Shown: in pieces, positions 1 through 6,222 of the stretch
Layout of the letters: every line of letters starts with the position of its first letter
Position numbering within the stretch: position 1 is the stretch's first letter
Source: Clostridiales bacterium
GTDB lineage: Bacteria; Bacillota; Clostridia; Oscillospirales; Oscillospiraceae
Length of the DNA stretch: 6,626 bases
Assembly: GCA_012516225.1 (NCBI GenBank)
Contig: JAAYWX010000077.1
Coordinates: 1-6,626, forward strand
Reading direction: 5' to 3'
Program-made: the position numbers and the translations under genes
The notes under the pieces: generated by a model
Told to the model about the DNA's origin: nothing
The model's database searches: none
Seen by the model: only the letters and a program-made list of their open reading frames with translations

Positions 1-155
1 AAGGAGGTTTCGGATATGACCCCGTCTTTGAAATACCGGGAACCGGAAAGACTATGGCTGAACTTTCCGACGAGGAAAAAAATATGATTTCCCATAGAGG
101 AAAAGCACTAAGAATTTTTAAAGAGAAATTGAGGGAATACAATGCTGACAAGTAA
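1..155 (+). CDS. rdgB: XTP/dITP pyrophosphatase (RdgB/HAM1 family), C-terminal part only
   Basis: The 5' end lies outside the window; the first complete codon is at position 3 and the reading frame stops with TAA at 153-155, giving about 50 residues. The visible tail contains GGFGYDPVFEIPG, then GKTMAELSDEEKN and SHRGKAL. These are the hallmark C-terminal motifs of the RdgB/HAM1 non-canonical purine NTP pyrophosphatases: the FGYDP base-recognition segment and the SHR motif. Members hydrolyse ITP, dITP and XTP to the monophosphate plus pyrophosphate in the cytoplasm, keeping deaminated purines out of nucleic acids. The stop codon lies 14 bases inside the next gene (yhbY), which suggests co-transcription and translational coupling. 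The family call is firm; the rest of the protein cannot be judged. Confidence 0.93.
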   Translation, partial: GGFGYDPVFEIPGTGKTMAELSDEEKNMISHRGKALRIFKEKLREYNADK

Positions 156-462
156 ACAGCGCGCCTACCTGCGCGGACTTGCCGCGAAAGAGGATACTAT
201 TATCCATATAGGCAAAGGCGATATAAATGAAAACATCATAGCACAGACAAGAGACGCTCTGAAAGCAAGAGAGCTTGTAAAAGGAAAAGTGCTTGAAAAC
301 TCTCTGCTCTCCCCGCGAGAAGCCTGTGATATACTATGTGCGGAATGCAAAGCGGAAGGAGTACAGGTTATTGGAAGCAAGTTCGTTCTTTATAAAAGAA
401 ACGAAAAAAATAAGATAATTGAGCTTCCCAAAAGCGACAAAAAGAAACAGAAAACACAATAA
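142..462 (+). CDS. yhbY: YhbY-family (CRM domain) ribosome assembly RNA-binding protein
   Basis: This 106-residue protein matches the YhbY/YqeI family in length and pattern. It opens with LTSKQRAYLRGLA, has a basic GKGD turn at residues 24-27, then NENIIAQTRDALKARELVKGKVLEN, and ends in a VIGSKFVLYKRN strand and a lysine-rich tail (residues 95-104). CRM-domain proteins bind RNA; bacterial members associate with pre-50S particles and are implicated in large-subunit assembly. The start at 142 is supported by GAGGG at 131-135, six bases upstream. The gene overlaps the end of rdgB by 14 bases and lies 27 bases before the nadD fusion. The usual GKGG/GKxG loop reads GKGD here, so the final glycine is replaced by Asp27. 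Family assignment is confident; the molecular role is inherited from homologues. Confidence 0.93.
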   Translation: MLTSKQRAYLRGLAAKEDTIIHIGKGDINENIIAQTRDALKARELVKGKVLENSLLSPREACDILCAECKAEGVQVIGSKFVLYKRNEKNKIIELPKSDKKKQKTQ

Positions 463-489
463 AAATAGGATAGTTCGCAATGGGGGGAT

Positions 490-1656
490 ATGATGCGCAT
501 AGCAATATTTGGAGGAAGTTTCAACCCGCCGCACATAGGACACGTTGAAGCGGCAAAGGCAGCGGCGGAAGAGCTTTGCGCCGACAAACTTATTATAGTA
601 CCTGCTGCAAGACCGCCACATAAAGAGCAGGAGAACGGAACCCCGGGACCGGAAGAAAGATTTTTGCTGACGAAGCTTGCATTTTGCAATATGGATGGAG
701 CGGAAGTATCGGATATCGAGTTGCGCAGGGAAGGTATAGGATATACGGTGGATACCCTGACTGAACTAAAGAATATGTATCCGGACGCGGAATTTGTTTT
801 GCTTATGGGCGCGGATATGTTCGTTTCTTTTGAAACATGGAAGGATTTTCAACGAATATTTGAGCTTTCGGCGCTTGCCGTTTTTCCGCGGGGCAGCGAC
901 TCTGCAGCAGTAAAGGAAACAATTGAGCGCTATTTAAAAGAATACGGTGGCAGGATATTTGAGATAAATTTTTTACCGATAGAAATTTCATCTACAGAGC
1001 TTAGAACAAAACTGAAAAACAGGGAAGGAAACAATCTGCTTTCGGATACCGTCTATGAAGAGATAATAAAAAAAAGATATTATGCAGCAAAACCCAATTT
1101 AGAATGGCTTAGGGAAAAAGCATACAAGTATCTTGATTTAAAGCGCATTCCCCATGTGGAAGGATGCGAACGTGAAGCTGTACGCCTTGCAGAAAGATGG
1201 GGAGCAGATACGGGTCTCGCCGCGGAAGCGGGAATATTGCATGATATAACCAAAAAACTAAAAGGTCCGGAACAGTTGATATTATGTGAAAAATATGGTA
1301 TCATCACGGATAATGATGAAAAGGCAAACTATAAGCTTCTTCATTCGAAAACAGGGGCGGCCTTTGCCCGTGAAAAGTTTGGAATAACCGACGAGGTATA
1401 TTCTGCTATATACTGGCATACAACCGGAAGGGAAGATATGAGCCTTCTGGAAAAAATAATTTATATTGCCGATTATATAGAACCAACAAGAAGTTTTGAC
1501 GGAGTGGACGAGCTGAGGCAACTGGCTTATGAAGACCTTGACTCCGCCGTTGCAAGAGGATTGCAAATGAGTCTTGAAGAGCTTTCAGAAAAAGGGAATG
1601 TTCCGCATATCAATTCTGTAAAAGCGTTAAAATGGCTCATTGAACATAGAAACTAA
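490..1656 (+). CDS. nadD: Fused nicotinate-nucleotide adenylyltransferase (NadD) and YqeK-type HD-domain Ap4A hydrolase
   Basis: One 388-residue frame carries two enzymes. Residues 1 to about 197 are NadD: GGSFNPPHIGH at 8-18 is the nucleotidyltransferase HxGH motif, PPHK is at 42-45, LLMGADMF at 104-111 and ISSTELR at 166-172. NadD transfers AMP from ATP to nicotinate mononucleotide, giving deamido-NAD. Residues from about 203 to 388 are a YqeK-type HD domain with expected metal ligands H222, H251-D252, H285, H310 and D328. YqeK enzymes are known as di-iron symmetrical Ap4A hydrolases that yield ADP. In Bacillus subtilis the equivalents are separate adjacent genes (yqeJ and yqeK), followed by rsfS. 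Here no stop or frame change separates them and the linker is short. The start is either ATG 490 or ATG 493. A G6 run at 482-487 is the apparent ribosome binding site and spaces better to 493. All catalytic signatures are present, so both halves are probably active. Confidence 0.94.
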   Translation: MMRIAIFGGSFNPPHIGHVEAAKAAAEELCADKLIIVPAARPPHKEQENGTPGPEERFLLTKLAFCNMDGAEVSDIELRREGIGYTVDTLTELKNMYPDAEFVLLMGADMFVSFETWKDFQRIFELSALAVFPRGSDSAAVKETIERYLKEYGGRIFEINFLPIEISSTELRTKLKNREGNNLLSDTVYEEIIKKRYYAAKPNLEWLREKAYKYLDLKRIPHVEGCEREAVRLAERWGADTGLAAEAGILHDITKKLKGPEQLILCEKYGIITDNDEKANYKLLHSKTGAAFAREKFGITDEVYSAIYWHTTGREDMSLLEKIIYIADYIEPTRSFDGVDELRQLAYEDLDSAVARGLQMSLEELSEKGNVPHINSVKALKWLIEHRN

Positions 1657-1689
1657 AAAACTGTTGCGGTTTTAGTGTATTAGATACAC
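1657..1689 (+). other. Two small tandem hairpins between the nadD-yqeK fusion and the LCP gene
   Basis: Immediately after the fusion stop codon, AAAACTG (1657-1663) pairs with CGGTTTT (1667-1673), including one G-T wobble, around a TTG loop. Then GTGTAT (1675-1680) pairs perfectly with ATACAC (1684-1689) around TAG. The first is A-rich on the left and ends in TTTT, so it may be a weak or partial terminator that lowers downstream expression. Neither is strong, and no convincing promoter is seen before the next gene, so read-through into the LCP gene is likely. Confidence 0.35.
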
Positions 1690-1719
1690 ATACGTCTAAA
1701 TTGAAAGGATTGGAAACAA

Positions 1720-2952
1720 GTGAAAATATATGGCGGAAACGGACATAGAGTTAAAAATTCCGGCCGAAACTCCGCATCCGAAAGGACGGCATATACAGGC
1801 AGGGATAACATAAAAAAACCAGATAATGGACATAATAACATAGAATTACAAAACAATTCCCGCAGTGTACCCCAAAAGAAAGGAAGCGCCGGAAAGGCGT
1901 TTTTAACTGTATTTTTAGTTATAGCGTTTATCGTAGGCGGAGCATATGCATACTGGAAGATAACGACCAAGCCGCCGGAAGTTGATACACAGGGCGGGAA
2001 TGAAAACGGCCAGACGGACAATAAGGACACTACGCCCAATGTCGTTGATACCCCGACGAGGGAGATAGGGCGCTACTATACGATTCTTGTAGTCGGGAAA
2101 GACCAGATACAGTCAAATACGGATACAATAATGGTAGCAAGGTACGATGCTGTTGAACATAAAGTAAATGTCGTTTCAATACCTCGTGATACACTGGTGA
2201 ATGTGTCGTGGCCGCTTAAAAAAATTAATACTATATACTTCAGGGACAACGGCGGGATAGAGGCTCTGATGGACGGAGTAAAAGATATCCTCGGATTCCG
2301 TCCGGACAGCTATGTGGTGGTAGATACCAATATTTTTGAAAAAGTTATAGATACTCTCGGCGGTGTTTATTTTGATGTTCCGGTTGATATGAATTATGAC
2401 GATCCGGAGCAGAATTTGAGTATTCATATTCCGAAAGGCTATCAATGGCTTAACGGTGAGAATGCACTCAAAGTCTTCCGCTATAGGGAAGGATATGCAA
2501 TGGCTGATATCGACCGCCTTGAAGTTCAGCACAACCTTATAAAAGCATGCGCGGAACAGATGCTTAAACTTAATAATATTGACAAGCTCCTTGCAGCGGC
2601 TAAAATCGTAAGCGATAACGCTGAAACTAATCTGACATACGGAAACCTGCAGTGGTACGCTCAGGAATTTTTGAAAATGTCCATGGAAAATATAAGCATC
2701 GTTACAATACCTGCAAACTATTCGTGTTCCGTCCGAAATGTATCATATGTTTCAATAAATGTTGACGAATGGATTGCCATGGTCAACGAAAGTTTAAACC
2801 CGCTCAAGCAGCCGATAAAACCCGAAGACTGCAACATACTCTATCAGATTACGCCGGACGCAAGTTATGACCCCGTACCAGAAAATTATGCCGTTACAAA
2901 CGGAGGAGAAGTTGCGGGAGGGCTTAACTCATTTTTCAAAGGCAAACGATAA
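1720..2952 (+). CDS. LytR-CpsA-Psr (LCP) family cell-wall glycopolymer transferase
   Basis: The protein has 410 residues and begins with GTG at 1720, preceded by AAAGGA at 1704-1709. A polar, asparagine-rich cytoplasmic segment (1-58) precedes one membrane helix at about 60-80 and an acidic, threonine-rich linker (85-115). The LCP domain follows at about 118-285: ILVVGKD (122-128), NTDTIMVARYD (133-143), SIPRDTLV (153-160, R156 and D157), KINTIY (168-173), and RYR (254-256) followed by DIDRL (263-267). These arginine and aspartate positions are the polyprenyl-pyrophosphate binding and catalytic residues of the family. LCP enzymes move glycopolymers such as teichoic acid from undecaprenyl pyrophosphate onto peptidoglycan outside the membrane. 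The C-terminal region (about 290-410) has no motif I recognise. The gene sits between yqeK and rsfS. The glycopolymer substrate cannot be told from sequence. Confidence 0.92.
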   Translation: MKIYGGNGHRVKNSGRNSASERTAYTGRDNIKKPDNGHNNIELQNNSRSVPQKKGSAGKAFLTVFLVIAFIVGGAYAYWKITTKPPEVDTQGGNENGQTDNKDTTPNVVDTPTREIGRYYTILVVGKDQIQSNTDTIMVARYDAVEHKVNVVSIPRDTLVNVSWPLKKINTIYFRDNGGIEALMDGVKDILGFRPDSYVVVDTNIFEKVIDTLGGVYFDVPVDMNYDDPEQNLSIHIPKGYQWLNGENALKVFRYREGYAMADIDRLEVQHNLIKACAEQMLKLNNIDKLLAAAKIVSDNAETNLTYGNLQWYAQEFLKMSMENISIVTIPANYSCSVRNVSYVSINVDEWIAMVNESLNPLKQPIKPEDCNILYQITPDASYDPVPENYAVTNGGEVAGGLNSFFKGKR

Positions 2953-2989
2953 GGCCCGTATATGAAAACAGAAAGGACAGGTCGCTTAT

Positions 2990-3352
2990 ATGATGACTTC
3001 TCAGCAAATGGCTGAAAAAATTGTAGAGGTTCTTGCAAACAAGATTGGCAAAGATATAAAACTCTTAAAAATTGACTCGATAACGGTAATAGCGGACTAT
3101 TTTGTTATATGTACTGCCAACTCCACAACTCAGATAAAAACCTTGTGCGATGAAGTCGAAAAGGTAATGGAAGAAAATGGGGAACACGTCCTTCACCGTG
3201 AAGGATACCGTTCGGGCGGCTGGGTTCTGCTTGACTATGGCTGTGTGGTAGTTCATGTTTTCATGGAAGAAACACGTCAGTTTTACGGTTTGGAACGCCT
3301 TTGGGCGGATGCTAAAGATGTGGATATTTCCGCTATTGTCGGAGAGAGATAA
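2990..3352 (+). CDS. rsfS: Ribosomal silencing factor RsfS (YbeB/YqeL/Iojap family)
   Basis: This 120-residue cytoplasmic protein matches the full length of the RsfS family. Signature stretches are the ADYFVICTANSTTQ strand-helix (35-48), GWVLLDYG (77-84), VVVHVF (86-91) and the closing YGLERLWADA (99-108). RsfS binds ribosomal protein uL14 on the 50S subunit and blocks joining with the 30S, reducing translation when nutrients are scarce; it is also linked to late 50S assembly. Start ATG 2990 has AAAGGA at 2972-2977; a second ATG at 2993 is possible but further from that site. The gap to the LCP gene is 37 bases and to leuS 38 bases, so it reads as part of the same operon. Neighbouring yhbY and leuS fit a translation-related role. 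Confidence 0.95.
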   Translation: MMTSQQMAEKIVEVLANKIGKDIKLLKIDSITVIADYFVICTANSTTQIKTLCDEVEKVMEENGEHVLHREGYRSGGWVLLDYGCVVVHVFMEETRQFYGLERLWADAKDVDISAIVGER

Positions 3353-3356
3353 TATA

Positions 3357-3379
3357 AAAGGCGCATGAAAGCGCCCTTT
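3357..3379 (+). other. Hairpin in the rsfS-leuS gap, next to the leuS ribosome binding site
   Basis: AAAGGCGC (3357-3364) pairs with GCGCCCTTT (3371-3379) around an ATGAAA loop, giving eight base pairs with one bulged C. There is no T-tract after it, so it is not a convincing terminator. It ends just before AGGA (3380-3383) and may affect mRNA processing or leuS translation. The gap is too short for a T-box leader. Confidence 0.4.
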
Positions 3380-3390
3380 AGGATAAAGGA

Positions 3391-5817
3391 ATGACGGATA
3401 TAATGAAGTATAATTTTACGGCGATTGAGAAAAAATGGCAAAAAAAGTGGCTGGAGGATAAGGTTTATGCTGCCGTTAATGGCAGTGAAAAGCCGAAATT
3501 TTATGCACTTATCGAGTTTCCATATCCATCCGGACAGGGACTGCATGTAGGCCACCCACGCCCTTATACGGCTCTTGATATAATAGCGAGGAAGCGCCGC
3601 ATGGAGGGGTACAATGTCCTTTTTCCCATTGGCTATGACGCTTTTGGACTTCCCACAGAAAACTATGCCATTAAGAACCATATGCACCCAAGAGAAGTAA
3701 CCGAAACTAATATAAAGCGTTTTACAGAACAGCTTCAGATGCTCGGTTACAGCTTTGACTGGGACAGATGTGTCGATACCACAGACCCCGAATATTATAA
3801 ATGGACGCAGTGGATATTCCTTAAGATGTATGAGAAGGGGCTTGCGTATAAAGCGAGCATGCCCGTAAACTGGTGTACTTCATGCAAATGTGTGCTGGCG
3901 AATGAGGAAGTAGTAAACGGTGTCTGCGAGCGCTGCGGGGCAGAAGTGGTTCGCAAGGAAAAAAGCCAGTGGATGCTGAAAATTACGGAATATGCCGAGA
4001 GGCTAATCAATGATCTTGATGAAGTGGATTATATTGAGCGTGTAAAAATCCAGCAGAGAAACTGGATAGGACGTTCTATAGGCGCAGAAGTCAGTTTCAG
4101 CACAACTGCCGGAGATACCCTGCTTGTATTTACTACTCGTCCCGATACGCTTTTCGGCGTAACATATATGGTAATGGCTCCTGAGCATGCGCTTATAGAA
4201 AAATGGTCGGACAAGCTTTCAAATTTGGACGCTGTAAGGGAATATCAGGAAGCGGCGGCAAGAAAATCTGACTTTGAGCGTACAGAGCTTGCAAAAGATA
4301 AAACAGGTGTTCGCCTTGAAGGGGTAAACGCCATAAATCCGGTTACAGGAAACGAAATACCTATTTATATTTCAGACTATGTGCTATCAACATATGGTAC
4401 TGGAGCTATTATGGCGGTTCCCGGGCACGATACTCGCGACTGGGAATTTGCAAAGCAGTTCGGACTTCCCATAATTGAAGTGGTAAAAGGCGGCAACATA
4501 GAACAAGAGGCATTTACGGACTGTGAAACCGGCATTATGGTTAACTCCGGTTTTCTTAACGGATTGACTGTTGAAGAGGCAAAAAAGAAAATAACCGAAT
4601 GGCTGACGATGAAGGGCTTGGGTCATGAAAAAGTCAACTATAAGTTGCGCGACTGGGTATTCAGCCGCCAGCGATACTGGGGAGAGCCGATTCCGCTTGT
4701 ATACTGTGAAAAATGCGGATGGGTGCCCTTGCCAGAGAGCGAACTTCCGCTCCGTCTGCCTGATGTGAAAAGCTATGAAACTACTGATAACGGAGAAAGC
4801 CCGCTTGCGCAGATGAGCGACTGGGTAAATACCGTTTGTCCGCACTGCGGAGGTTCTGCCCGCCGAGAAACGGACACAATGCCTCAGTGGGCAGGTTCGA
4901 GCTGGTATTATCTGCGCTATATGGATCCGCACAATAAGGATCGCCTTGTCGGAGAGGAAGCTATAAAATACTGGCATCAGGTTGACTGGTACAACGGCGG
5001 TATGGAGCATACTACATTACACTTGCTTTACAGCCGCTTCTGGCATAAATTCCTGTATGATATAGGTGTTGTTCCCACAAAGGAGCCCTATATGAAGCGC
5101 ACGAGCCACGGAATGATTCTCGGCGAGGGCGGCGAAAAGATGAGCAAATCCCGGGGTAACGTCATTAATCCCAATGACATCGTTGCTGAATTCGGGGCCG
5201 ATACTCTCCGCTTGTATATCATGTTTATAGGTGACTTTGAGAAAGCTGTTCCATGGTCGAGCACGGCTGTCAAAGGTTGCAAGAGGTTTCTTGACAGAGT
5301 TTGGAATCTTGCGGAAGCGCCGCTTGAAGGCGACGGATATTCACAGGCAAACGAGTCAGAAATTCACAAGGCAATAAAAAAGGTCAGCGAAGATATTGAA
5401 AGCATGAAGTTCAACACCGCAATAGCAACGCTGATGTCGCTTGTTAATACTTTCTATGAAAATAAGCCGACAAGAGGGGACATCAAGGCGCTTCTTCTCC
5501 TGCTCAGTCCCTTTGCTCCGCATATTGCGGACGAGCTGTGGGAAATACAGGGCTTTGAAGGCTATGCCTGCGTTCAGCCATGGCCAGAATATGATGAGAG
5601 CAAAACGGTTGATGCGGAGAAAGAAATTGCCGTCCAAATCGGCGGAAAACTCAAGTCAACGGTTATAATACCCCTTGATGCGGACGATGAAACGGTTAAG
5701 CAGATAGCCTGCAAAGACGAAAAGATTGAAAGATTACTTGAGGGAATGGAGATTGTTAAAACTATCGTTGTAAAAAACAAACTGATAAATCTTATTGTAA
5801 AACCTAAGGAAAAATAA
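3391..5817 (+). CDS. leuS: Leucyl-tRNA synthetase
   Basis: The 808-residue class I synthetase charges tRNA-Leu with leucine in the cytoplasm. In order: PYPSGQGLHVGH with HVGH at 52-55; a Cys cluster C162/C165 and C179/C182 that could bind zinc; the CP1 editing domain with TTRPDTLFG (248-256) and GTGAIMAVPGHD (336-347), including the conserved Asp347 used to restrict the editing pocket; RDWVFSRQRYWGEPIP (420-435); a second Cys cluster C439/C442 and C483/C486; KMSKS at 583-587; the anticodon-binding helical region (about 625-720); and a C-terminal domain (about 745-804). Length is normal. Two starts are plausible: ATG 3391, with AGGA at 3380-3383, and ATG 3403, which gives the family-typical MKYNF...EKKWQKKW start and uses AAAGGA at 3385-3390. 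It is the last gene of the series and is followed by a hairpin. Confidence 0.97.
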   Translation: MTDIMKYNFTAIEKKWQKKWLEDKVYAAVNGSEKPKFYALIEFPYPSGQGLHVGHPRPYTALDIIARKRRMEGYNVLFPIGYDAFGLPTENYAIKNHMHPREVTETNIKRFTEQLQMLGYSFDWDRCVDTTDPEYYKWTQWIFLKMYEKGLAYKASMPVNWCTSCKCVLANEEVVNGVCERCGAEVVRKEKSQWMLKITEYAERLINDLDEVDYIERVKIQQRNWIGRSIGAEVSFSTTAGDTLLVFTTRPDTLFGVTYMVMAPEHALIEKWSDKLSNLDAVREYQEAAARKSDFERTELAKDKTGVRLEGVNAINPVTGNEIPIYISDYVLSTYGTGAIMAVPGHDTRDWEFAKQFGLPIIEVVKGGNIEQEAFTDCETGIMVNSGFLNGLTVEEAKKKITEWLTMKGLGHEKVNYKLRDWVFSRQRYWGEPIPLVYCEKCGWVPLPESELPLRLPDVKSYETTDNGESPLAQMSDWVNTVCPHCGGSARRETDTMPQWAGSSWYYLRYMDPHNKDRLVGEEAIKYWHQVDWYNGGMEHTTLHLLYSRFWHKFLYDIGVVPTKEPYMKRTSHGMILGEGGEKMSKSRGNVINPNDIVAEFGADTLRLYIMFIGDFEKAVPWSSTAVKGCKRFLDRVWNLAEAPLEGDGYSQANESEIHKAIKKVSEDIESMKFNTAIATLMSLVNTFYENKPTRGDIKALLLLLSPFAPHIADELWEIQGFEGYACVQPWPEYDESKTVDAEKEIAVQIGGKLKSTVIIPLDADDETVKQIACKDEKIERLLEGMEIVKTIVVKNKLINLIVKPKEK

Positions 5818-5828
5818 AGTATGCAGTA

Positions 5829-5868
5829 AAATCGGGTATGCTTTGGGTTTGTGGAGCATACCCGATTT
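5829..5868 (+). terminator. Terminator-like hairpin after leuS
   Basis: AAATCGGGTATGCT (5829-5842) and AGCATACCCGATTT (5855-5868) form a perfect 14-bp stem with a 12-base loop, starting 11 bases after the leuS stop. The downstream strand is only moderately T-rich (TTTGCTGATTCTT), so termination may be less sharp than in a classic site. It closes the operon. Confidence 0.75.
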
Positions 5869-5921
5869 GCTGATTCTTCAAGGTTTTACAGTCGCGGCAT
5901 ATTTAAGTTTACGGTATTGGG

Positions 5922-5990
5922 AAATATTATTTTTATCTATTGGTTGATAGCTGTTGACAAAACGATTTGTGCCTGCTAAAATAAAAGAGG
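5922..5990 (+). promoter_or_regulatory. Strong sigma-A type promoter upstream of the leader/small RNA
   Basis: TTGACA at 5954-5959 is a perfect -35 box. TAAAAT at 5977-5982 is a one-mismatch -10 box, and the spacer is exactly 17 bases. An A/T-rich stretch at 5922-5940 lies where an UP element would be. Transcription should begin near 5988-5990. This is the best promoter in the window and the most likely source of the cold-shock gene transcript or of a short RNA. Confidence 0.8.
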
Positions 5991-6065
5991 ATTCAGATTT
6001 ATCAGTTCGACTCATGCTCTCATGCAAGTCATTTGATGGTTTGCTTCGAGGGTATGGGTTTTTTT
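5988..6065 (+). ncRNA. Candidate short terminated RNA or attenuated leader (about 78 nt)
   Basis: Between the promoter and a T7 tract there is no open frame with a ribosome binding site. The predicted transcript has about 22 unpaired 5' bases and then a long two-tier hairpin ending in U7. It could be a free small RNA, or the prematurely terminated leader of the cold-shock gene that begins at 6246. I do not recognise an RNA family. The call rests on promoter and terminator geometry only. Confidence 0.45.
6011..6065 (+). terminator. Two-tier hairpin followed by T7, intrinsic terminator
   Basis: The outer stem pairs CTCATGCTCTC (6011-6021) with GAGGGTATGGG (6048-6058): 11 pairs, three of them G-U in RNA. 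After a small internal loop, GCAAGTCA (6024-6031) pairs with TGGTTTGC (6037-6044) around TTTGA, eight pairs with two G-U. Seven T residues (6059-6065) follow directly. This is textbook intrinsic terminator layout, although it lies upstream of the cold-shock gene rather than after a gene. Confidence 0.65.
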
Positions 6066-6076
6066 CATTGTTTAGG

Positions 6077-6109
6077 GATTATAATATCATTAAAGCGGAT
6101 ATTATAATC
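6077..6109. repeat. Perfect 12-bp A/T-rich inverted repeat
   Basis: GATTATAATATC (6077-6088) and GATATTATAATC (6098-6109) are exact reverse complements with a nine-base spacer. Each arm contains TATAAT (6080-6085 and 6103-6108), but no good -35 box sits at the right distance from either. It may be an RNA hairpin in the leader, a protein operator, or both. The right arm can also pair with TATAATATC at 6219-6227. Confidence 0.7.
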
Positions 6110-6123
6110 TAAGATTTAAAAGT

Positions 6124-6188
6124 GGTGCGGGGGCTGTAGTGTACAGCTTGCGCCGCAGATCCGCAAAGCGGATCGCAGCTAATTTTTT
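6124..6188 (+). promoter_or_regulatory. GC-rich leader segment with competing hairpins and a T6 tract
   Basis: GCTGTA (6133-6138) pairs with TACAGC (6142-6147), extended by GGTGC (6124-6128) with GCGCC (6150-6154). GATCCGC (6158-6164) pairs with GCGGATC (6168-6174) around AAA. In an alternative fold AGCT (6145-6148) and GCG (6150-6152) pair with CGC (6174-6176) and AGCT (6177-6180). That puts a longer stem just before AATTTTTT (6181-6188) and disrupts the first hairpin. This layout resembles an attenuator, but it is a hand-made fold without energies. Confidence 0.45.
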
Positions 6189-6189
6189 G

Positions 6190-6222
6190 TATATCACGAC
6201 GCCGCTTCGCGTCTACGATATA
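6190..6222 (+). promoter_or_regulatory. Hairpin just upstream of the cold-shock gene Shine-Dalgarno
   Basis: TATATC (6190-6195) pairs with GATATA (6217-6222), and inside it GACGC (6198-6202) pairs with GCGTC (6209-6213) around CGCTTC, separated by a 2x3 internal loop. It ends ten bases before GGAGG (6232-6236). It could control exposure of the ribosome binding site or stabilise the mRNA. Confidence 0.45.

Noticed and set aside
390..689. Minus-strand frame of 99 codons across the yhbY-nadD junction
   Set aside because: Both genes beneath it have strong family motifs, and the antisense translation is low-complexity with no plausible function.
3353..3390. T-box leader controlling leuS
   Set aside because: The gap after rsfS is only 38 bases, and no T-box specifier or antiterminator motif is present.
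4387..5010. Long open frame (207 codons) on the minus strand inside leuS
   Set aside because: It is fully covered by the well-supported leuS coding frame, and its translation shows no recognisable family pattern. It is a shadow of leuS codon bias.
5441..5668. Plus-strand 75-codon frame inside leuS
   Set aside because: It is out of frame with the conserved LeuRS C-terminal region and matches no family I recognise.
5834..6058. Repeated GGGTATG in the leuS terminator and the T7 hairpin as a shared repeat element
   Set aside because: Only seven bases are shared and the flanks differ; likely chance.
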